Below are positions 37,001 to 46,836 of a stretch of DNA of 64,000 nt, in pieces (within the stretch, counting starts at the first letter, position 1; every line of letters starts with the position of its first letter). The stretch comes from Urophycis tenuis. Its lineage: Eukaryota > Chordata > Actinopteri > Gadiformes > Phycidae. The notes beneath the pieces are model-generated. The model was not told the origin of the DNA. It did not search any database and saw only the letters and a list, made by a program, of their open reading frames with translations. A program made the position numbers and the translations under genes. The DNA lies in contig JAXIVH010000001.1 in NCBI GenBank assembly GCA_036785325.1, positions 19,250,649 to 19,314,648 of the forward strand, given 5' to 3'.

Positions 37001-40000
37001 CAAGTCCATCGCTCGAGAAAAATATGCTGGCAGTGAGGAGCAAGGTACCAAAAGGGTGGAGAGGAAAGGCCTCGGACTGACCAGCCAGCAGGAAGAGCTT
37101 CTGGCAAAAGTCACTCCGGATCTGAGAGCACAATTCAAAAAGGCATTTTCCAACAAAGCCTCAACCACGATCTGCACTGCTGGAGGTGGACTGAAAGAGT
37201 ACCCGGTGATAATGATGTTGCTGGAAGTAACCACTAACTCAGGCCAGATGATCGGCACTCTTATTGACCTTGCTTCTGACACCAACTATATAACAAACAA
37301 CGCTGCCCAGCGCCTTGGACTGATTGGTGAGAACATCAAGTTAATCGTCCACGGAATAGGAGGGATGACAACGACTGTCACAACCAAGAGATACTCCCTT
37401 CGACTAAGAGTGAAAACCACCAAGGGGACGGTAACGGAACACAAACTGCTCTGCTACGGCCTGGAGAGTATCGCAGAGATAAGTCAGCCTGTCACCCCGC
37501 AGCAACTGAGAAAGATCTTTCCTGGCGTCGCTGCAGAAGAGCTGGTCCGTCCTGAGAACATCGATCTTCTGATCAGCCACAGGGAAGGTCGCCTAGTTCC
37601 ACAGCCGTTCAAGATGGAGGGAGATCTAGTCCTCTGGGACGGCCCACTGGGCAAAACCGTCGGCGGTACTCACCCTGATCTTTTCGAGGTGGTCGATCTA
37701 ACGCTGCACCAGTCTGAAACTCACTTCGCAAGAACCATGAGAACATCCTCAAGGGTGTACAAGGAGGTCCTTGTGGCCACCGTAGGCCTAAGTGAGGAGG
37801 ACCCAACAAGGTCGGAAGAAGTGATTCTCAGCAACACCACTGCCACAAATAAGGAGGTGTTTGAGTGGTTCAAGTGGGATAGTATTGGAGCAGCATGTGA
37901 CCCGAAATGCGGGAGCTGCAAGTGCAGCAAGTGTCCCCCGGGAGGCAAAGAGATGACCCTTGGAGAAGAAAGGGACTTGGAGAAGATAAAGGACTGCCTC
38001 TCGTATGTACTAGCGGACAAGCACAGCGATGCCCCACACTGGGATGCGGCCTATCCATGGAAGGCCAACCCAGCGATTCTGCCAGATAACCGCCGAGCAG
38101 TGGAAGCAACCTTCCGGAACACAGAGGCTCGGCTGGCAAAAGAACCTGTATGGAAAGCAGCATATGGAGAGCAGATCCGCGAGATGGTATCAAGAGGAGC
38201 AGCCATCAAGCTCACAAAGAAAGTGATTGAGGACTGGAACGGGCCGATTTGGTACATCAGCCATCTGGTCGCCCCGAATCCTCATTCCAGTTCAACGCCA
38301 GTAAGGATAGTCTGGAACAGTAGCCAGGAGTTTAAAGGGATGAGCCTGAACAACCTCCTGCACAAAGGCCCTGATGTCCTCAACCCAATCCGAGGGGTCC
38401 TTCTGAGATTCAGGAGCAGCTTGTATGCTGCTCTTGGAGATGTTCAAAAAATGTATAATTCTGTGTGGCTGAAGGACGAGGAGGTACACCTCCATCGATT
38501 CTTCTGGAGAGATGACCCCAAAGATGAAATCGATGAGTTTGCCGTCGTCAGGGTCAACATCGGCGACAAGCCTGCGGGATGCATCGCTCAAGTTGCCATG
38601 AGAGAGACGGCAAACCTGCCCCAGTTTGCATCCATGGTTGCAGAACGCCGGATCCTGACAGAGGACTGCTATGTAGATGACATATTGACATCGCATAATG
38701 ATCTCCAAACCCTGATTAAGATGTCCAAAGGAGTGGAGGAGATCCTAAAAGCAGGCGGCTTCTCCCTAAAGCCCTGGGTCCTGACAGGCCAAAGTGGGAG
38801 GAGTGAAGAACTCACTGACTCCAACAACATCAGGTCAATGGAACCCAAGACCCTGATACTCCCCAACCAGATGCCGGACGAAGAAAATAAGGCATTGGGA
38901 GTGGGATACGAACCTGAATCTGACAAACTCCGTGTGCTGACATCGGTAAACTTTTCAAAAAGACGAGGAAAAATGAGAACCGGGCTAGATCTGCGGGAGG
39001 ATGAGATCAGAAACATCACCCCAGACCCTCTCACCAGGCGCATGCTGCTAAGTCAGATTGCAGGGTTCTATGACCCTACCGGTCTGGCCTCACCTTCCAA
39101 ACAGCGAGGAGTGATGCTCATAAGAGAGTCCTTTCAGGAAGCAGGAAGAGACCGTCCCTCCAAGGACACCTGGGATGATCCTCTCTCGCCCCGTCTTCGA
39201 GAGGCTGCAATACAACTTTTTGAGCAGTATGTGAGGCTTGGCCAAGTTAGATTCGATAGGAGCCTCACACCCCATGGAGCCATAGGCTGCCCAATGGGGA
39301 TTACATTTTCCGATGGCAGCGAAACTTCCTACGGAGCCGTTCTTTACCTTCGGTGGGAGACGGAACAAGATGGAGTCGTAGTGAAGCTGGTTGAATCAAA
39401 GGCCAAGCTCACCCCTCTGGACCAGAAAGGTGATGTCATTAAAGCAGAGCTGTGTGGGGCTGTCTTCGCAACACGCCTGAAGACATACTTCGAGAAGCAC
39501 TGCTACATCAAGGTCGATCGGTGGACCCATTTTGTCGATAGTCAGACAATCCTGGGAGCCATCCAGAAGGATAGCTATGGCTTTCAGACATTTTTTGCAA
39601 ACCGAATTGGGGAAATCCAAAAGGCCGGACCAGTGGAAAGCTGGAGGTGGGTCAAAGGAAAAGACAATATCGCCGACATCCTCACAAGGGGAGCATCCCC
39701 TGAGGAGCTTGCAGAGGGATCAGTGTGGCAGGAAGGCCCTGGATTTTTGAAGTTGCCTGAATCAGATTGGCCTGTGAAAACTGCCCAAGAGATCAACCCC
39801 TCTGTTACTGAAGAGATCGGGGGACTTCGGAGGAAGGCGTTCTCGGCTCTGGTCACAGCAGGACCCCAGCCCAGGAAATGGTCGAGTCCAACGATCATTG
39901 CGCTTGTGCGCCTAGTGGACCCCCGAAGGATCAGTTCACTGGCACGGTTGTGCGGGACCATAGCCTGGATGAGACGAGCAGTGGAAATCTGGCTGGGTAG

Positions 40001-41667
40001 CAACAGCCAGTCCCCAGTGCAGTTAAAGTGGGAGGCAAGACCATGCCTGTCTGTGGATGAAAGAGCAACAGCTTTCAAAGATTTAGCTCTCGCAGCTCAA
40101 GACGGTGTCGAGTTCCGTGACACAACCTTGGATCGCCTGGTGGTTCAAAAAGAGGAAAAGACAGGACTCTTGCTCTGCGGAGGGAGAATCCAATGCTGGG
40201 ATGAAGACCGAGTGGCTGTACCACTAATCCCATGCCAGTCGTGGCTAGCAACCCTACTGGCTAGAGAGGAACATGAAGAGAACCATGAAGGTGTCGCCTC
40301 TACCCTTCTGCGGACAAGAAGGAAAGCCTGGATCGTGCAGGGACGAAGAACAGTTAAGAGAGTACTGAATAACTGTGTCACCTGCCGAAAGCAAAGAGCC
40401 GAGATGTGCCGACAAATAATGAGTGATCTCCCTCAAGAGCGTACCAAAAGAGCAAGCCCATTCGAGTTTACAACCCTCGACCTCTTTGGCCCCTTCGAGG
40501 TGAAAGACGCTGTTAAGAGAAGAACAAGCAAGAAGGTCTGGGGCATCGTTTACTGCTGTATGGCCTCGAGAGCCGTCCATGCGGACCTAACCGATGACCA
40601 GTCGACAGAAGGCTTCCTCCAAGCATACTCCCGCTTTGTTGCTCTGAGGGGGCATCCAAGGAAACTATGGTCCGATAGAGGCACCAACTTTGTTGGCGCA
40701 AAGCCGGCTCTGCGTGAGCTGCATAAGCATATGGCTTGCCTGCAAGCTGCGTCCATGGAAGATGTAGCTGCCAAGAATGGGACCGAGTGGAAGTGGGAGT
40801 TTCACCCTGCAGATGCGCCCCACAGGAATGGAGCTGCGGAGGCTGCTGTAAAGCTTTTGAAGAGGGCACTCACGAGCCTTGGAGGAGCTACAGGGTCTCT
40901 CACGTGGGGAGAACTCCAAACTCTGTTCTATCAGGCTGCCAACCTGACAAACGAACGCCCAATCGATGCCAGAGCTCAAGAACAGGAAGACTCGGTCGAG
41001 TATCTAACACCCAACTCCCTGATACTGGGTCGAGCATCGCTTGGAGGAGATACCAGCGGGCTTGACCTAGAGACCCATCCCTGGCGTCGACTAAGGGCTA
41101 TTCAAATCGGAGTGGACCGGTTCTGGGCAAAGTGGAGGGAACTAGCTGGCCCAAACCTGTTTGTTCGACACAAGTGGCATCGGACAGAGAGGAACGTCAA
41201 AATCGGCGACCTCGTCTGGATTGCTGACCCTAACGCTTTGAGAGGTCAGTTTCGTCTGGGCCGGATTCTGACTGTCTACCCAGACAGTAAAGGGATCGTC
41301 AGGGATGCCGACATCACAACTTGTGCTGGCCTTCCCGTTTCCCTGGCGGGTGGCCGAAAGAAGAGTTCTTCACTGCCCAGGGCAGTAATCAGAAGAGACG
41401 TGAGAAGGCTGGTGGTCCTTCTGCCGGTGGAGGACCAAACTCCTCCACCCCAGTTGTCATGACACCTGCCTCTTCCTGAACCCCTTTCATTCAAGTCACC
41501 GCCCTTTCCCCTTGTCGGCTGGTTGGTGCAAGCCTAGCGCTGCCGCCATGCCCATCACATTGCACATTCATGAAGACCCAAGAGTGTGCACATCCCCGGG
41601 CAGTGCACCACACACCTGCCGAAGGCATTGACTTGAACATTGGACACATACACAGACTGACTTTGTG

Positions 41668-41714
<47 letters not shown>

Positions 41715-44194
41715 GTCACTAAGAAGGGTCTTTAAGTGATTTTGGTAAGTTCCCTGGATCATAAGATCGGCAACTTAAGTGGGAGGTGTTGTGTTTTCTG
41801 TGGTGTTATATAATTATTTCTCATTTACATGTTTCATTCCAAAGTGTACCTTAATCCAGAGTACAAATGCTTCAAGTTAAACCTATAGACAACCGTTTGA
41901 GTTTCAACCGTTTTTGTGTAGTCTTTCTTTGAGAGAGGAGTGTGTTGTGGGTCCATGTAACCGTTGGTTACCCGTGTAAACGAAGCGCGAGATTTGATTT
42001 ACTTGTACGGTATTTACAACCGATTTACAACCCGGTATGCAGCCAATTGGTAAGCTCTCTTAGTTCACTGTTTTCTTGTCTGCGTTCATGTTATACACTT
42101 CATGTTATCTGCTATCGGTATGCTGTATTGTTGCAGTATGTTTACGTCCGCTCCCTGGTGTTGTTGTACGTTGAGGAGAACGCGATCGCGCTATGCTCCG
42201 GTAAATCCAACCAGTTTACTGATGATCGAAGTTGAGAAATGGTAAAGCTGTGAGACATGGTGCTAACATTTGGACTTCTGGGGTTGCTGTCTCATCCGTG
42301 TATGCTTGTTTCTTTAGTTTTTGGAATGCTTGATTAAGTAAATCGCAGAGACCGGTTTTTTAACGTACTACTTGGTTTGCCGCCGGGCATTATGGGAGTT
42401 GTAGTTATTGTGGTGAAAGCCTCAATACACATTCGGGATTTGAATATAGTGTTTGACATGTTTGACATATGAACCAGTGAATATGAAAGATTGTGAAGTA
42501 TTATTATTATTATTAATTAATTAATTAATTAATTAATTAATTAATTAATTAATTTTTATATATATTTATTTTGATTAATGCATGTTTATTATGCTATTAT
42601 TAGTTAATTAACATTTTGATATTTGTCATGATGAGATACGGGTTAATGTTATTTATTATTGTTGCTTATTGTTATTGGGCTATTGTGGTGAGTGAAATGT
42701 GATGTTTGTGTTGTGCACATGATAAATGAAACATTGCATTCCTTACTTTTCAGGTTTATTACCTGCTTCCCTTTTTAGATAAATAAACAAATAAGAAGTG
42801 GAAAATTGAGTAATATCCTTTTGTACACCGGGTTGCCCTTTTCCGTGGGAGGAAAACGGAACACAGATATTAACAACAACAAAAAAAACCTGAAAATCAG
42901 GCTAGCTCTACATCAACAGTTCTCTGCAGTGTTATGTTTAAGAGTGGTGAAAATGACCAAGTGCTTTGCTTTAGGTTTCAAAAACGCCCACGTCTGTTTC
43001 AACCGTTTTTCTATGAACGCTGATGATTGGTCAATAATGAAGACATTACAAAACATGTGACCTTACACACGCATGCAGGCACACGCACACACACACATGC
43101 ACACACACACACACGCACACACACACTTACCTCAATCCGCTTGTCCAGATCCTTACATTCCTGAACTAAACAATCTTTGGTGCCATAGAGGAAATATACA
43201 ACCTGGTGATAAACACAAACGGTTAGTCTGTCAGTAAACATGTAGGCACTGTAAATCCTTCCTGCCAAGGCATTGCCTGATTGCAATACAAAGACAATAA
43301 TCAATAATCGTGTCCTTATCCTAGCCATTTAGCCATATACATTTGGTTGCATGCATAGCTGTAGTTTCTAAAATGCGTGGATAAAACCTGAGACTCTAAC
43401 ATGCAGCAAACCGTCCTACTCTCACTCTGCTAAGCAGTGTATCCGGTAGCGTCCGGGCGTCCCTGACCTTGTTCAGGATGCGGCTGGAGAAGAACGACGG
43501 TGTTTTCTGGCGGTGTGTGTGGAAGTTCAGGGCCATCAGAGCGTCAGGGCCCACTGAGAAGTAGTTATTCATGGACAACACCTGCAGGAGGACAGAGACC
43601 TTGATGTGCGGGGGGATTTTTCTTTTTGCGGAAAAACTAGCATGAAATCAAATTTGAGGTCTCAGTGAATGATCAACGACAACACAGTGAATCTTTTGGC
43701 CTGCGTTAGCCTACTGCACTGCATTTTAGTGCAGTGTTTCCCCCACTGCACTGCATTATACAGTGCAGTGTTTCCCCCACTGCACTGCGTTATGCAGTTC
43801 AGTCTTCCCCACACTGGGAGTCTTTCCCCCACTGCACTGCGTTATGCAGTGTCCAGACGCACGCACTGTGCAGTGCAGTGTTTCCCCCACTGCACTGTGT
43901 CATGCAGCGCGTCGCGGAGGTGATCCTCTGTGATACCGGCCTCATAAACCGGAGCGACACCAACGACAAGGTCTAGCTAACGGCGTCAAGTGTGTCAAGT
44001 GGCCGACGATTCAGAAGAACGCATTGAGACAGTGAAGTGAAACGTGGAGGAGGATTTACAACCCAGAGCTCAGACTGTACATCACCTTCGGTTTCCGGAA
44101 GTAGAGGCCTTTGGAAGCCACCTGCACTTTCCACCTGAAAGACAATGCCCAGCTCAAGTTGTCTTTTTAAAACAGATAGACATTTGGCGTGTGT

Positions 44195-44265
<71 letters not shown>

Positions 44266-44427
44266 TGTGTGTGTGTGTGTGTGTGTGTTTTGATGATTCT
44301 GTACTGATGTGTGCCTGCAGAAATGCACCCGCTGTCATTGAGACCGCTACCTTTCATACACAGCCCCCGACAAATGAACACATAAACTCAACAAGACTAA
44401 AACACACGTCTGGACACGAGACCCTCG

Positions 44428-44462
<35 letters not shown>

Positions 44463-45682
44463 GATGATGTCCCACCTGTCCATTTTGACCACCTCTGCGT
44501 CCAGAATGTTGCGGAGCACCTGTTCCACGGGGATCTCCCCAGCGTACCCCGCGCCCCAGCCCAGCGTGTTGGCCAGGTCGTTCCCCGTCCCCAGGGGCAG
44601 GATGGTGACCTGGGGGATGAACAGGTCCTGGCCCTGACGGCACCCAGGGGAGGAGACAGGAGACAGACCAGGGGAGGAGACAGGAGACAGACCAGGGGAG
44701 GAGACAGGAGACAGCACACAGGGGAGGAGACAGGAGACAGCCCAGGGGAGGAGACAGGAGACAGACCAGGGGAGGAGACAGACCAGGGGAGGAGACAGGA
44801 GACAGACCAGGGGAGGAGACAGACCAGGGGAGGAGACAGGAGACAGACCAGGGGAGGAGACAGACCAGGCGAGGAGACAGGAGACAGCCCAGGGGAGGAG
44901 ACAGGAGACAGCCCAGGGGAGGAGACAGGAGACAGACCAGGGGAGGAGACAGACCAGGGGAGGAGACAGGAGACAGACCAGGGGAGGAGACAGGAGACAG
45001 CCCAGGGGAGGAGACAGCCCAGGGGAGGAGACAGACCAGGGGAGGAGACAGACCAGGGGAGGAGACAGCCCAGGGGAGGAGACAGCCCAGGGGAGGAGAC
45101 AGGAGACAGCCCAGGGGAGGAGACAGACCAGGGGAGGGAGACCACACATCACAGGGGATAAAGACCAGGTATAGGGACGGGGGGTCCAATCCAATAATGT
45201 CAGGTTGACTTTAGAAAACGTTTCCTAAATGGTAACGCCCTAGAGGAAGCCACTGCTATAGTACATTCACCAATACTAAATTTGTTCTGTTTACCCGCGT
45301 TTATATATACTTCACAAGAACCTGAATCTATGTTAAACATTAAACCACCTTATAACACATCATATCCGCACTCACAATCGTTGTGAACTCGCGCTCGTCG
45401 ATTCATGTAATTGGACACCCTCTGTGGGTACACATTAGCATTAGCTCCCAGTGCACATTAGCATTAGCTCCCACTACACATTAGCATGGCTCGCGGCCGG
45501 CCACGCAGCCCTCTGGAGGTGGGCGGGGCCTCCGTACCTTGAGCTTCATGGCGTCGATGGCGTCCAGCACCCAGCCCACGGTGCCGTCGCCCCCGCACAC
45601 CAGCACCCGCACACTGCCAGGGGGGAGCAGGGTGCACAGCTGGAGGGCCTTGGAGGGAGCCAGCTTAGACAGGTCAAACACC

Positions 45683-45741
<59 letters not shown>

Positions 45742-45748
45742 AGAGGGG

Positions 45749-45798
<50 letters not shown>

Positions 45799-45860
45799 AG
45801 AGAGAAGAGAGAGAAGAGAGAGAGAGAGAGAGAGGAGAGAGGGAGGAGAGAAGGGAGAGA

Positions 45861-45893
<33 letters not shown>

Positions 45894-46805
45894 GGGGGAG
45901 AGGGAGAGAGAAAGGGAGAGAGAGAGGAGAGAGGAGAGAGAGGGAGAGAGGAGAGAGAGAGAGAGAGGGGAGGGGGGAGAGGAGAGAGAGGAGAGAGAGA
46001 GAGAGGAAGAGTGGGAGAGAGGAGAGAGAGAGGAGAGGGGAGAGACAGAGAGGAAAATTGCTTCAGGCAATGTTTTCTCATCGATAAAAATCCCTGAACT
46101 TGTAATATGAATCATACTGCCGTCCTCACGGTGGACTATAAGGGGACTACTGGGTTGACTACTGGAGGTCAGCAGGGCTACAGTGGCGGCTTACTTCTAC
46201 ATCAGGGGGAAGCTGCATCGCCCATGGTTACTATATAGCTGAATCGTTCACCATGGTTACTCACACCGAGGCCTTCTCCAGGGGCAGGATCTTGTTTAAT
46301 AGGCCAGAACTCAACAAAGTACTGCCCACTTCCCCCACTGTCCCTACAGACGACAACACGCGACCAATCAGAGTCTCTCTGTTTTGTCAAGTCCTTTACT
46401 GTCCGACCAATAAGATGGCCACAGGTTTGTCCACATAGAATGTGTTAACATGTACAGTATGTACACATACATACATACATACACGTTTAAATGCATTTCA
46501 TGTATCATCTAAGTGGTAAATGGAGGCATCGGGATCGTGGGGCTTTCACATCGGAATGGCTGTGGGCGGAGCATTTGAGGCGCACAGAGTGAGGTCATAG
46601 AGGGCAGACGAGGACCGTCCCACCCATAGACCTGGTCCCACCTGGACAGGGTTCAGCAGGATCCTGAACTCCTTCAGAAGGTCCTCCCCCATGTTGTTCC
46701 CGCTGCGCGTGTTGGCCAACACCAGCACCGGAGTCCAGCCACGCCCACAGGAGGAGCCCAGCTTCAACACACACGCATACACACACACACACACACGCGC
46801 GCGCG

Positions 46806-46836
<31 letters not shown>

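Larger units (their letters stand above)
34101..42863 (+). mobile_element. Full-length BEL/Pao LTR retrotransposon in dgke intron 8
   Basis: 8763 bp, antisense to dgke. LTRs 34101-35173 and 41787-42863 start TGTTGTG and end GGAACA. The 5-bp duplication CAGAT flanks it (34096-34100 and 42864-42868). By eye the LTRs differ only by one extra TTAA unit in a TTAA repeat, implying a recent insertion. A purine tract AGTGGGAGG lies at 41778-41786 just before the right LTR. The interior has one uninterrupted gag-pol frame. A primer-binding site next to 35174 could not be assigned to a tRNA. Confidence 0.95.

Noticed and set aside
44145..45194. 338-aa plus-strand and 263-280-aa minus-strand frames
   Set aside because: Produced by GT repeats and the GGAGGAGACAG minisatellite; only 44476-44633 (dgke exon 5) is genuine.
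45451..46115. Arg-Glu and Ser-Leu repeat frames up to 219 aa
   Set aside because: (AG)n tract in dgke intron 3; the real coding part is exon 4 at 45538-45681.
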